Of a stretch of 64,000 nt of DNA, positions 25,059 to 33,666 are shown in pieces. This stretch comes from Oasisia sp. SBJ-2009 (taxonomy: Eukaryota > Annelida > Polychaeta > Sabellida > Siboglinidae), in assembly GCA_964017155.1 (NCBI GenBank), contig OZ024861.1, positions 51,696,309 through 51,760,308 of the forward strand, written 5' to 3'. The position numbers and the translations under genes were made by a program. The first letter of the stretch is position 1. The number at the start of each line of letters is the position of its first letter. The notes beneath the pieces were generated by a model. It saw nothing but the letters and a program-made list of their open reading frames with translations. It had not been told where the DNA came from and did no database searches.

Positions 25059-27490
25059 TGTGTGTGTGTGTTAAAAGTCGGGGACTCTCTTTTCCAAAAT
25101 GTATGAAAAATGTGAGAAACATGGTTGAAAATATTCAGTCTTGAATTTCGAGTTGTTTCTGTCTAATTTTGTTGCATCACACAGTCTGTTTATGCCAAGT
25201 CCTGGGAGATATACCAGTCACTATCAGTGAATTGTTTACCACTCAATTCTCCCACGTAGGAGAAAGGTCCTCAAGGAAAGGCAAGCATAGCAAAACAAGT
25301 AAATAACTAAAAATCCAAAACACAATGCCAGTTGGTAGATCAGAGATCTACGCACAATGAAGTGAATAAACGTTACTATAAATTACACTAAAACAGAAAT
25401 TAGTGAACATTTGCACTGCTATGCTGCACTTAGTGATCCTAAGTTAATACTAATGTTTTTAATGTCATTCATTTGCCAGACGGCCACTTAACCAGGAACA
25501 CTCTGGTACTGCTTAAATCAGCTCTGCTTAGTCATGATGCTGGAATATTATCTACGACACAATCTAAGTGGCATTCTTGGTTTTGATAAGGGCAGGAAAA
25601 ATTGTGACGTAATTGGTGACACACGACCATCATAGTTTGTTTGCTAGTCTGAAGAAGGAATGTGTGTGGGTGACTTAGCTGTCTTAGAACATGTGAAATA
25701 CGACATTGTGCAACGACAATGTGATATGTGGTGTGACAAATTGGTACGCACACATGATAACACAAGGATGGGACACCATAAAGCGAGCAAACATTGCACA
25801 TAAATGTATTGCTTTGCACCGTATTTTTGTCACGATTCAGAAACACTGTATTAAATAGACAATTTGTGGTGAGCCATCGTTGTCTTCCATTGGATGTAAA
25901 TGAATAATGCATCTAATAGTGGGGTAATTTACATGAATATATGCATCGGGGTATCAGGGTAACTCCCACCCCCTACCGTGGAGGAGATGGAGGGGGTTTA
26001 ATGGATTCTTTGGCATGTGAAACGTCTTTAAGCAAAGTTTTCAAGCACCTAACTTGCCATGAAACCAGTAGAAAACCAACACTCTATTGATATGATGGTA
26101 TATTGTAATCATTGTGGTGGTTATGGCACATGCAAGATTAACTTTTGCTAGTAATTGTTGTACCTTTGTTGCAATACAACTTGAACCGTACAATCCAATA
26201 ACCTTTAATAGTCCCAAATGGGAAAAACTGTAGTAGTTGTTAAACTGTGACATTTGATTAGCACTACCAGGAAGTGTCAATGAACTAATATAATCTTGGA
26301 CACTACAATGTATCTGAACCATAAAGTCCATTACACTAATGAGAATGATATGAGCTGATGACAATGGCACTAAAATGCATCTAAACTATCATGACGCCAT
26401 GGTCAGGATTTTCAACATTACAACTTCACCAAATCACCACAAAGCTACAAATCGCCATGAATCATAACAGCACAACAACGAACAACCAGACCACTGCAGA
26501 CAATGAAGTATTTCTTCATATGCCCTTTATTCGCCTTTGATGTAAAGTTACGCAATTTAAATTATTCTCTATTCAAAGCATATTCATTGACGATTTCTTC
26601 AAACACAAAAAAATTGTTTGATACAATTTTGTGACAAAATACCGGCAGTGATTACCTTCTCACCCAATAGGTCACAGGGGGGTCCCTAATTATCGACCGT
26701 TCAGCACATAATGTCATAAACTTGATGATGTGTCAACAATGATTTTATTCGCCCATGACATCAGTTCGCGTTTTTGTTTACACATATATACAATTATGTT
26801 AGTACAGTAACAGTCAACACCAAATCACAACATTTATTGCATTTATGAAACGGTCGATCATTAGGGACCCTGTCGATGAAAGGTACCCACACGCCATTTG
26901 ATCCAATGCCACCATAAGTAGTTAGTAGCAAAATATTCCTGCCTTGGTCATTATTCGAGGGCCGGCTATAAGTACATTCGTTTAGAGTCAGTACAATGCC
27001 TACGGGATATTTAAGGCCCAAACTCAGACCTCTGTATGGTACATAATTAAATAATACAGTGTCACACACTGTTATTGATCGCCAACCGGCCTTGGTCACC
27101 AGTTGACACCGATCACCGATATCTCCGGTGCCTTCCTGTACCTACCTCCGTAGACGTGGGGAAGTGCAGCACCCCGGTGCTCCTGCGTTTCTCCCTAAGC
27201 TTCCTCTTCTCCTTCGCCGTCTTCCCCTTGTACAGGTGCAGCGGGCGTCCCCTCTTCTCCTTCCCCCTCGCCGAGCCCCGCGTCGGCGAGTCGTGATCGC
27301 CACCTCCCGCGTCGGCGGCCTCGTCTCGCGCGTCGTCGGCGACCGCCCCGCCAGCGCCAGCGCCGTCCATCGCCTGGTCCTTGATCGGCGCCCGGCAACG
27401 CAGTCCCGGCCGCACGCGGCTACGGCGCTGGCTCACCAGCTGAAAGTCCTCCGTGTCTAGACTCTCCTGGCTCACGGAGCTCGACGCCAT
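7200..27490 (-). CDS. PAWR: PAWR / Par-4 (PRKC apoptosis WT1 regulator) homologue, six coding exons
   Basis: Joined exons: 27490-27146, 20687-20580, 12116-12076, 11634-11214, 8935-8831, 7289-7200, giving about 369 residues (vertebrate Par-4 is about 340). All junction phases agree. Residues 93-107 (KEKRKLREKRRSTGV) match the nuclear-localisation/SAC core of Par-4, and Thr105 sits at the known PKA-target threonine of that motif. Residues 116-151 are acidic and then polar, as in Par-4. Residues 306-369 form the C-terminal leucine zipper (REILEARDKKIAQLENEV, then DLDTMELENKEL), ending in RAMSRLGSQ; these align with the two last vertebrate exons (LMQDKEEMIGKLKEEIDLLN and DLDDMEDENEQL). Par-4 is a cytosolic/nuclear pro-apoptotic scaffold that binds atypical PKC, WT1 and DAPK3. 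The least certain boundary is the exon 4 donor (gttggt). Confidence 0.88.
7361..8620. other. PAWR last intron, no further feature
   Basis: AT-rich intronic sequence between exons 6 and 5. No exon or repeat is supported. Confidence 0.5.
8622..8700 (+). mobile_element. Possible hAT-like terminal fragment
   Basis: ggtcctcaaactgggggtca is close to the terminal inverted repeat of many hAT non-autonomous elements (CAGNGGTTCTCAAACTGGGG type). No matching second end or target duplication was found, so it is a fragment at most. Confidence 0.3.
8831..8935 (-). CDS. PAWR: PAWR coding exon 5 (leucine zipper, first half)
   Basis: 35 codons, phase 0 at both ends; acceptor gtcgacag, donor gtgaat. A charged coiled-coil heptad pattern (QLEQEREETRRLREILEARD, then IAQLENEVALLNK) aligns with the vertebrate RQENLRLVRLMQDKEEMIGK region, and the exon boundary (after LLN+basic residue) is conserved. 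Confidence 0.87.
9403..9468. repeat. (TA)n-(TG)n compound microsatellite
   Basis: A TA run followed directly by a TG run, in PAWR intron 4. Confidence 0.95.
9622..10870. repeat. 32-bp minisatellite, about 39 copies
   Basis: Unit cacatggacatcacagatac followed by cttcaggtgtta (32 bp), about 1.25 kb, in PAWR intron 4. Variants are limited to a few alternating positions (catgg/caagg, gata/ggta, ggtg/gatg, cac/tac). Because 32 is not a multiple of 3 and the unit has no stop in any plus frame, three overlapping reading frames of about 420 codons appear; these are artefacts. Confidence 0.97.
11214..11634 (-). CDS. PAWR: PAWR coding exon 4 (Ser-rich linker)
   Basis: Acceptor cgttgcag; about 140 codons. 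The exon starts PSDLEADLEDNQDYDSTVSQ, then a nine-serine run, then Arg/Gly-rich sequence ending at NIHLAQ before a weak donor gttggt. An alternative in-frame donor (gtcgga) lies 30 bp upstream. It corresponds to the poorly conserved linker before the Par-4 coiled coil. Confidence 0.65.
11709..12013. repeat. 58-bp minisatellite, about five copies
   Basis: Units beginning agagaataaaagatgagtga start at about 11709, 11767, 11825, 11883, 11941 and 11999 (last partial). It sits in the PAWR intron between exons 3 and 4, ending about 60 bp from exon 3. Confidence 0.92.
12076..12116 (-). CDS. PAWR: PAWR coding exon 3 (41 bp)
   Basis: Short exon between cattgcag and gtaatt encoding ARNSFVARSVRNK plus two bases. 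It ends in phase 2 (AG), and the next exon begins with C, completing a Ser codon in the frame that stays open. The phase match is the main evidence. Confidence 0.65.
12205..12275. repeat. (CCAG)n imperfect microsatellite
   Basis: About 15 ccag units with tagcggg interruption, degrading to ccaa units at the right end. In a PAWR intron. Confidence 0.9.
12690..12765. repeat. AT-rich inverted repeats
   Basis: Two neighbouring palindromes: taaatattataatttataat and onward at about 12694, and aacaaatactgtttat paired with ataaacagtatatttgtt at about 12727-12763. They can form hairpins; no element identity is evident. Confidence 0.55.
13205..13365 (-). mobile_element. tRNA-derived SINE fragment
   Basis: On the minus strand a tRNA-like head (gtatcacagtggttagacc, later ggctcaaacc as a B-box-like motif) is followed by a short non-tRNA body. 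The head lacks a clean tRNA fold. Boundaries are approximate. Confidence 0.5.
13758..13852. repeat. 19-bp minisatellite, five copies
   Basis: Unit accttacacctccactctc, with ctctc/ctttc alternating between successive copies. Confidence 0.93.
13918..13974. repeat. 57-bp near-perfect palindrome with flanking 14-bp direct repeats
   Basis: Arms 13918-13945 and 13947-13974 are reverse complements with one mismatch, separated by a single base. The pair is flanked by the direct repeat tggcctgtccccat (about 13901 and 13976). This resembles an insertion with a target duplication. Confidence 0.85.
14700..14757 (-). repeat. G-run tract (G-quadruplex candidate)
   Basis: The plus strand reads ccacccc/cgcccc repeats, so the minus strand (the PAWR sense strand, intronic) has at least six GGGG runs separated by single bases. 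Confidence 0.8.
14842..16700. other. PAWR intron 2 sequence, no gene seen
   Basis: AT-rich intron. A 114-codon stop-free stretch at 15956-16300 (-) shows no domain, splice or composition signal that I would trust. Confidence 0.45.
16706..16736. repeat. Perfect 13-bp hairpin
   Basis: acagtcacttttt (16706-16718) pairs with aaaaagtgactgt (16724-16736) across a 5-base loop tggtg. In PAWR intron 2. Confidence 0.85.
17526..17768 (+). CDS. Hypothetical short ORF nested in PAWR intron 2
   Basis: An 80-codon ATG-initiated frame antisense to PAWR: MMDDAYMFHTNTNLRHMCPP, then a Cys-containing, Lys/Gln/Thr-rich stretch. The composition is less biased than neighbouring chance frames, but I recognise no family, no promoter and no confirmed splice sites. 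It could be a chance ORF. Confidence 0.15.
   Translation: MMDDAYMFHTNTNLRHMCPPAQDKTNLKRKIDTAITCCNNCQSQVSNLTTDKLAETIQAFVKIVHTLDSIPTTVNQKNST
18786..18857. repeat. 24-bp repeat, three copies
   Basis: Unit tgccactccaggaataaatc plus four bases, in PAWR intron 2. Confidence 0.85.
20006..20517. repeat. 40-bp minisatellite, about 13 copies
   Basis: Unit ggccttgctgtgttataaca plus cgtaactgtcaccactacag, 40 bp. Substitutions are few and shared between adjacent copies (gtgt/gagt, ataa/atag). It begins 62 bp inside the intron from the PAWR exon 2 donor. Confidence 0.96.
20580..20687 (-). CDS. PAWR: PAWR coding exon 2
   Basis: 108 bp, 36 codons, phase 0 at both ends; acceptor gttccag, donor gtgagg. It encodes an acidic segment (STGDSLDEDEKGEAETRR) followed by NTSYNEVIDADNPQTPEE. 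It occupies the place of the acidic LDEYEDDE region that follows the SAC core in vertebrate Par-4. Confidence 0.8.
21141..21220. repeat. (TA)n microsatellite
   Basis: Interrupted TA run in PAWR intron 1. Confidence 0.95.
22241..22798 (-). CDS. Cysteine-rich reading frame nested in PAWR intron 1 (unrecognised)
   Basis: A 172-codon (or slightly longer) open frame in AT-rich DNA, without an ATG at its start, so if real it is an internal or terminal exon; a possible acceptor (accgtcag) lies at 22763. It encodes CKLC, then IPECHGECHLNDS, later TCSVDDSGFCC and VLGCLTECDRWPC. The CxGxC plus CC spacing recalls secreted cystine-knot proteins (glycoprotein-hormone/bursicon type), but the distance between the two motifs is longer than usual. 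The part after about residue 125 looks non-coding. Function not assigned. Confidence 0.25.
   Translation of the reverse strand, partial: LLTSLFSRGRPSGVSCKLCTHVSVTKPERIPECHGECHLNDSVQLLLHDDDYNSSNNSADVKFIKTKTCSVDDSGFCCLHKTIDLFQFYMEALHGVLGCLTECDRWPCFENGSTDLYVCTMPEITDEITNFISCDYVTLYVVKYCSMHISYNSKTIYFTYKYIMVSFLIYDLFNTRMLRSFNLFT
22860..23560. other. PAWR intron 1, no feature recognised
   Basis: Single-copy looking intronic sequence without supported exons. Confidence 0.45.
23640..24025. repeat. Degenerate tandem repeat (~70-90 bp)
   Basis: The phrases aaggacaatgtttcttctta, catccagtccttagttcccc and caaggacagataaggacaat recur about five times with indels. In PAWR intron 1. Confidence 0.7.
24699..24723 (-). 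repeat. Short G-run tract
   Basis: Minus strand reads GGGTGGGGTGGGGTGGGG; a G-quadruplex candidate within PAWR intron 1. Confidence 0.7.
25011..25072. repeat. (TG)n/(CGTG)n microsatellite
   Basis: tgtgtg followed by cgtg units and tgtg again. Confidence 0.95.
26676..26873. mobile_element. Putative ~200-bp MITE with 22-bp inverted ends
   Basis: gggtccctaattatcgaccg (tt) at 26680-26701 is inverted at 26849-26870 with one mismatch; a weaker similarity extends further inward (cataatg...gatgtgtcaac against its complement). The spacing and AT-rich core suit a non-autonomous DNA transposon. No clear target duplication was found. In PAWR intron 1. Confidence 0.5.
27146..27490 (-). CDS. PAWR: PAWR coding exon 1 (start and SAC core)
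   Basis: The ATG at 27490-27488 has G at -3 and +4. The 115 codons end at GAG followed by donor gtaggt. Residues 43-75 are Ala/Gly/Asp-rich low complexity, as in the vertebrate N-terminus. Residues 76-107 are strongly basic and include the conserved KRKLREKRRSTGV block. GC-rich, unlike the rest of the locus. Confidence 0.88.
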
Positions 27491-28060
27491 TGCGGGCGTT
27501 GTTGACGCAGTGGGCTGCGGCGGTGGCGTCGATAGTCCACGTGTGGCGTGGCTGCGGCGTCTATCCCGCCTATCGCCGATAATAACCTACCGACTGACGC
27601 TCTCCCGGTCCCGTCCGTCCTGTGCCCGGCGGTGGAGCTAGCAGCCGGACGAAGCGAGCGAGCGCAGAATCAGCCTGGCCGCCCGGATGTCTTCCTCGGC
27701 TCTCGGCGGCGCGTCGCTGCTCGATTACGTGTGACAGGACGCGCGATAAAAACGCGACCGAACAGACACAGAAAAGACGACCCAATTACACCGGATTGCG
27801 CGAGCACTAGGCTGTTCCGCGGAAGCGCCGACGACGATCTATATGTCCGATATTATGTACCCGCACGACCAGACCGGCGCGATCAATGAATCATCGCCGC
27901 CGTTCTTTCATTTATTTATATGTCGTCTGCCCACTCGCGCGGGTTGGCGGCAAATCCACCGTGCGCGGCGCAGGCCACGCGCGTCTACGTGAGACGCTAT
28001 TGTCTCGCCTCGCTACAGCCCCGTGTGTGTGACGCCGGTCCCGTTACCTGTTACCCTGCG
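27491..28060 (-). promoter_or_regulatory. CpG-rich PAWR promoter / 5'UTR
   Basis: Immediately upstream of the PAWR ATG, GC content and CpG frequency rise sharply against AT-rich surroundings and then fall after about 28060. No TATA box is evident. This is the expected form of a broad, CpG-type promoter; the transcription start is not determinable from sequence. Confidence 0.6.
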
Positions 28061-29370
28061 CGTAGCAAGTAGATCTAACATTTGTCTTTGATGAGCAATC
28101 GTCTTGGTTAACCTCACCCGAGGAATGTAATTATCATTTGACGGTTTGTGGGAAGGCCATTATTACGTCTACGCCTCCCCACAAAAACCCCAGCCATAGC
28201 CTATGGCATAGACATTGCATCCAGGCGTCGGTTAATAGGATAAATATAGGTGAGCATTCGTCAATATTGGGTGGAGTGACAACGCAGAATAAAAATCGAG
28301 CACGAAAATGCATTAAATGCTACATAGGCTACACAAGATCTATTGAATACGTTCTAAGATAAATCTATATCTGTAGAAAAAAATATGTGCGTGCGTGCGT
28401 GCGAGGGTGCGAGCGTGCGTGCGTGTGTGCGTCCGCGCGTGCACGAACAACATCGCAGTCCCTATGCATGTAGGCGGGTTTGTGGGGACACGTGCACATC
28501 TAGAGAGTTGTAGTTGTTAATTCTTTCTTTTTCCCTCCCCCGAAGAAAGAACCAGAAATGTAATGTGAAGTTAAGTATATTTTAAACAAGTGTATTTGAC
28601 GAGTGTACACTCTATTATCCAAGGCTGGCATGTGGTTCGCTCTCGGAGAAACTTCGTAGGCTAGTCCACACAAGTGCATAGAGAGACTGTCCATGAGAAT
28701 TTTTCGAGACGGGGAAGCTTCTCAGTATTATTTTTATTTTTTTAAACGCACTTCTAATGGTAGACGAGTTTAACCCGACTGCCAGTCGAAGTGCGCTGTG
28801 CGACTCATCGTTTGTGAAAATTGTTGTATACAATACAGTATTTTCATCATGATACAATGATAAATATATCGAAAGACTCAATTTAGAATGTTTGCGAGGC
28901 AGATTGTACGCAATGATTCATTCATTTATTCTTAGTAGCCTTTGATGGTTGACCTGTTCGCCTTTTCCCTCATTCAGACCACCGAATCAGCGAACTTCCG
29001 GCTAATAATTAGCAGTTTGGCTGATTTTGCTTCTAGATTATTAGAATGAAACTACTGCCTTTTGCTACCCTTTAATACATCATAGGAATACATCGGTGGT
29101 CGTCGCCGTCTCTGTGTTTACACGTTGACCTGCGAGTGCCGAACATTCAGGGTTGTAATTGTGGTTGGCTCCTAAATAGAATTACGTTCCTAATCACACC
29201 CAACAGTCAGGTCATCTGACTGCACGTGGGCGTCAGGGCGTGTGGGCGTGTGGGCATCAGGGCGTGTGGGCATGGTGCTGACAAGGCCGCGCAGAGCGCG
29301 TGTATTTTGATACGTCTGTACGGCCAGGCGCCTTGCAGGGTCGAGTTGTAACTTACTGGCTAAAGCAGTT
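28061..29370. other. Intergenic upstream of PAWR
   Basis: Contains a (GTGC)n microsatellite at about 28387-28440 and a short imperfect ggcgtgtg repeat at 29228-29275. No gene is supported. Confidence 0.5.
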
Positions 29371-29375
29371 GACAG

Positions 29376-30133
29376 GTAGACTAGACAGCTGTTACACCTT
29401 AGACAGGTAGACTAGAAGGCTGTCCCATATGAGACAGGTAGACTAGACAGCTATTCTACCTGAGACAGGTAGATTAGACGGCTGTTCTACCTGAGACAGG
29501 TAGACTAGACGGTTGTTCTACCTGAGACATGTAGATTAGACGGCTGTTCTACCTGAGACCGGTAGACTAGACAATTGTTCTACCTGAGACAGGTAGACTA
29601 GACGGCTGTTCTACCTGAGACAGGTAGAACAGCCGTCTAATCTGAGACAGGTAGACTAGACGGCTGTTCTATCTGAGACAGGTAGACTAGACGGCTGTTC
29701 TATCTGAGACAGGTAGACTAGACGGTTGTTCTACCTGAGACAGGTAGACTATATGGCTGTTCTATCTGAGACAGGTAGACTAGACGGCTGTTCTACCTGA
29801 GACAGGTAGACTAGACGGTTGTTCTATCTGAGACAGGTAGACTAGACGGTTGTTCTACCTGAGACAGGTAGACTAGACGGCTGTTCTACTTGAGACAGGT
29901 AGATTAGACGGCTGTTCTATCTGAGACAGGTAGACTAGACGGCTATTCTACCCGAGACAGGTAGACTAGACGGCTGTTCTATATGAGACAGGTAGACTAG
30001 ACGGCTGGTCTATCTGAGACAGGTAGACTAGACAGCTGTTCTACCCGAGACAGGTAGACTAGACGGCTGTTCTATCTGAGACAGGTAGACAGTAGACTAG
30101 ACGGCTGTTTTACCTGAGACAGGTAGACTAGAC
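29376..30133. repeat. 31-bp minisatellite, about 24 copies
   Basis: Unit gagacaggtagactagacgg plus ctgttctacct, 31 bp. Each unit junction reads ctacctgagacaggtag, a 6-bp stem with a 5-base loop. One unit is inverted, creating an 18-bp hairpin at 29599-29639. Confidence 0.96.
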
Positions 30134-30164
30134 GCACACACACACATCGCACGCAAGCACACAC

Positions 30165-30195
<31 letters not shown>

Positions 30196-30345
30196 CGCAC
30201 GCACTCACACCACACACGCACACACACACACCGCCCGCAGACACACACACCGCACACACACGCCCGCGCATACACATACACACGCACACACGCACACACA
30301 CCACACACGCACACACACACGCCACACGCGCACACACACGCACTC
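30134..30345. repeat. (CA)n/(CACG)n compound microsatellite
   Basis: Low-complexity CA with CGC interruptions, directly abutting the 31-bp array. Confidence 0.95.
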
Positions 30346-30680
30346 ACTCACATGCAGACAAACTACCGCAGATTAAAGGTTGAGTTAAGGTCGACTTGCT
30401 AACAGGAATATGTCAATTATTCATCCAGGGGATAACATTCTGGGTGTGAGTTCTCGCCTGTATTCTTTGCCTCGAGCCCCCGGCGCCCACATCGAGTGTA
30501 CCCGATGTACCGTCGACTGAGCCAGACACTGTGATCCACGCAACGACACGAAGACACGCCCTGTCGCTGCGGTTCCCTGGCCAGGTGAATGTTGCACGGG
30601 TTCTGTTCACACCAGACACCTATAGTTTTTTTACGATCCGTTTCAGTGACTATTTTTGAATAACCGCAGATTTAAGTTTC

Positions 30681-30880
30681 TCCGTCCGTCCGTCCGTCCG
30701 TCCGTCCGTCCGTCCGTCCGTCCGTCCGTCCGTCCGTCCGTCCGTCCGTCCGTCCGTCCGTCCGTCCGTCCGTCCGTCCGTCCGTCCGTCCGTCCGTCCG
30801 TCCGTCCGTCCGTCCGTCCGTCCGTCCGTCCGTCCGTCCGTCCGTCCGTCCGTCCGTCCGTCCGTCCGTCCGTCCGTCCG
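30681..30880. repeat. (TCCG)50 pure tetranucleotide repeat
   Basis: 200 bp of uninterrupted tccg. The Arg/Pro/Ser/Val or Asp/Gly/Arg/Thr frames across it are artefacts. Confidence 0.97.
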
Positions 30881-30999
30881 TATATACTGAGTATTAAAAT
30901 GTTATCACACGACGTGTTTGTATAATGTTTAGTGTCTGTCTGATCATTTCCCTCCGGTTCCCACCTCCACCTGTAGGCGCTCTCCCAGGAGGGGGCGTG

Positions 31000-31350
31000 G
31001 TCGTCAGTCAGCCTACGACACCTCGACTGGGCTGTCAGGTTGTGTAGCTGCCTCACTGCTACCACTCGCCGCCCGGGCCTCTCGGCCGCCTGACGCAAGG
31101 CCAGACAGATCGGCCGCAGTCGAACCGTGAAATTGAACGAGACGCGAGTTCTTGTAGCGGCATTCTCTTCACTTCCGATACACGGACTGCGTGCGCGTGC
31201 ACGTGCGTAGTCACGTGCACGCATTCTAGCGGGGGTATTCTCAAACGGCTCAAGTCAAATGGCTACGCCTCCAAAGCTCGCCGACCCCATCACGTGTTCA
31301 CCACGTTCCGTCACGTGGTCGGTGGTCAGTAAGTATTTAAGTGGCTGGAC
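31000..31350. promoter_or_regulatory. CpG-rich region with four CACGTG E-boxes
   Basis: CACGTG occurs at 31200, 31212, 31291 and 31312, within CpG-rich sequence, followed by a TATA-like tatttaag at 31334. It could be a promoter for an unidentified transcript in either direction; no coding exon can be tied to it. Confidence 0.35.
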
Positions 31351-31839
31351 ATCACCGCTTTCGTTTCACGAGCGGCGACTGTAATGTCGTCACTGGTTAT
31401 ATCCGGGCTTCCTGCTGTTGCTGTTCGAACTCTTGCGTGGTCACTGGTCACTGGTCGCCGAACCCCACCCTGCTCGAGACACCCGGTGGTATACCACCTG
31501 TCTTATATGCCAGTCGCCCACGTCAGGGGTAGACACTGATGACTACCCCAGTATCAATCAGCACTTCCCTGGATGATTCCTTTGAAAAAGTCTGAATTTA
31601 AGGTTAACCAATGAAATTGTCCACTCGAAATGTGATCATGTGATGACATTTTGGGTGATTTCAGCCACACGCTGCTGGTGTTGCATTCAGTGGGGTGTGG
31701 AACCAAATATTCGAATACACACACACGCGCGTTCAATTGGTGCGACTGGGCGTACGGATCATTCATTATACACGGCTAATTTCTGCATTTCTCGATGGGA
31801 ATTTGTCAGGCCTACTTTGCTTGGTTTCTGTAAAAATGT

Positions 31840-32140
31840 GGATAAGGCATGTAACAAAATAACAAGGCCTCAGCATGCTGCTTCCACATCTGTCTATCTT
31901 GCGCTATCCTCTGCCAAATGGTATTCTTCCAGTAGTCGTCTAGTTCGTCTCTGCAACGTCTCGCTGGTCTTCCTCTAGGTATTTTCCTTTCGTGTCGTTT
32001 CCAGGTGGTGATGCCCAGTGTCCACCGGTTATTTCGTATCCTGGTAACGTGTCCTGCCCACGTGCACTTCCGTCTTCTGACTTGTGCAATCACGTCTGTG
32101 ACTTGCTTGGGTGGTGAGTGCCCATGTTTCCGCGCTGTAT
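31840..32140 (-). pseudogene. LINE ORF2 C-terminal fragment (RTE-like)
   Basis: Reads VRRRKCTWAGHVTRIRNNRW and then RGRPARRCRDELDDYWKNTI and WQRIAQDRQMWKQHAEAL. This is the stereotyped C-terminal tail of RTE/BovB-type LINE polyproteins (WAGHVAR...RRGRP..RW.DD......W...A.DR..W). Only the tail remains, with no reverse transcriptase core. Confidence 0.7.
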
Positions 32141-32279
32141 GGGTATGCTTATGTAGTTTTAATTTAGATACGCACCGCAATATCAGTACACACATAACAC
32201 ATTTAGAGCACATGTGTGAATGCTAATTAATGTCTGAACATGTGAATACCATGTGGTAAAACATACTAGCAGGAAATGA

Positions 32280-32890
32280 ATGAAACCTAGTACCTACCCC
32301 CTACGGTAAACTCAAATGTGGTATTACTCTACAGATAGTTTCCGTCGGAGACAATGACAGAAAGGTGTCCTTGACAAAAGGTAAACACTCTCACTCCCCG
32401 CAAAAACGTCTTGGAAATAATGTTAGTGAGTTTTGTCATTAACCGTTTTCACGAGTCAATGTATGAATAGAACCATGACGCCGGCCATGCGATTTCCGGT
32501 GACTAACTTCCTATAGATCACATGAGACGGGTAGCGTGACAGGGCTAACACCTACGCGGCTACGGATAAAACACCTGCAATCGCCAGATATGGGTTGACA
32601 GAAATTATTGAAAGGGTCGTCGCATTTGTATGTAATTATACAGGGCCTGAATCGTGGCCGGTTCACAGGAACTATGCAGTCCATAAGATAGGCCTACAAG
32701 CCTATCGCTTGGGACAGCTTTTAGCTTATAAGTTATAGATAACGCCTAACGACGCCAAAGTTTAGTAGGCCAGAATACTAACATGTATTTACATCTAGGC
32801 TTGCACAGTTTACGAAATCCGGTGGAAATAAAAGGAAAGACGTTTAGTTTAATATGTCACTCTGCAGTTAAGAGGCGGTTACGCGTCAAT
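32280..32890. other. Intergenic, no gene recognised
   Basis: No repeat or exon is supported; mixed composition. Confidence 0.4.
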
Positions 32891-32898
32891 AATCGTGG

Positions 32899-32952
32899 TG
32901 ACGTCATTGATACGGCATAAACCGCCATGACGTCATTGATACAGTGACGTCA
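32899..32952. promoter_or_regulatory. Three TGACGTCA (CRE) palindromes
   Basis: Perfect TGACGTCA octamers at 32899, 32928 and 32945, two inside the near-repeat tgacgtcattgatac. CREB/ATF-type sites by consensus; function not shown. Confidence 0.5.
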
Positions 32953-32978
32953 TTAGGACCGGCAGTGTCACGTCTCAC

Positions 32979-33053
32979 CTTGTGGTGTTGTCGTCGTCAT
33001 CTCCGTCGTCGCAGTCATCGGCGCCCGCACGTCACGTGACGATCCCGTAGCAC
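32979..33053 (-). CDS. Candidate 75-bp Thr-rich exon
   Basis: Between acceptor gtgactcttcag and donor gtgaga lies a 75-bp, phase-1-symmetric open segment encoding ATGSSRDVRAPMTATTEMTT and TTPQ. Good splice sites and symmetric phase support an exon; no neighbouring exon was found, and the composition could be chance GAC/ACG repetition. Confidence 0.3.
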
Positions 33054-33119
33054 CTGAAGAGTCACACTGTACATTTCTGGAGTGACTAAAATTATCCAAT
33101 TCTGGAGTAAAAGCTTTAT

Positions 33120-33155
33120 TTTCGTGCGTGCGTGCGTGTATGCGTGCGTGCGCGC
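33120..33155. repeat. (CGTG)n short microsatellite
   Basis: cgtgcgtgcgtgtatgcgtg tract. Confidence 0.85.
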
Positions 33156-33666
33156 TTGTCATTCCACATTTTTCAATGGAAAGGGTAAACAGAAAATGTC
33201 TGGCTGCAAGGTGAAGGTAAGTTTCACTAACTGAGCAGTCAGCGGGGCATGGCGCGGTGGTTCCCGGTTGTTCAGTTCCCTGCAGCACGTATGATTCGTC
33301 CTCGATGGCATTACGTGGACGTCCAGTCCACGGGAGCTCTTGGAGTGGGTCGACCTCCAGGAAGGCCTTCTATGTCTAGTTCTACTTCGACCTGTCCTGC
33401 TCGTCTTTTGTCTTGCTTTTTATCTGATGCCAGCCACGGAGTAGACTAAAACGATTGAGCACTCCTGAACGGATGGTGTTTGTATATAGTGTTCCGCAGC
33501 TTGTTCCGTTACTGTCTGTTCTTGGGGACCTCTTGACCCACCGTTTGTCCACCCCAGAAATAGCTCCGTTGCATTCTGTTAAGCTCTGCCACGTGGTTTC
33601 CGTCCACTTTTGGCCTTCATTTGCGTTCTCTCGTTGGTTGCTTTTCACCTGTCTTCGTTCAACCTT

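Noticed and set aside
30643..31224. 193-codon minus-strand protein
   Set aside because: Half is (GRTD)n from the TCCG repeat; the rest is Arg-rich CpG-dense sequence without recognisable domains or splice support.
33240..33660. Possible LINE coding region beyond the GAA tract
   Set aside because: Minus-strand frames are broken and no RT or endonuclease motif could be recognised, so no element was assigned.
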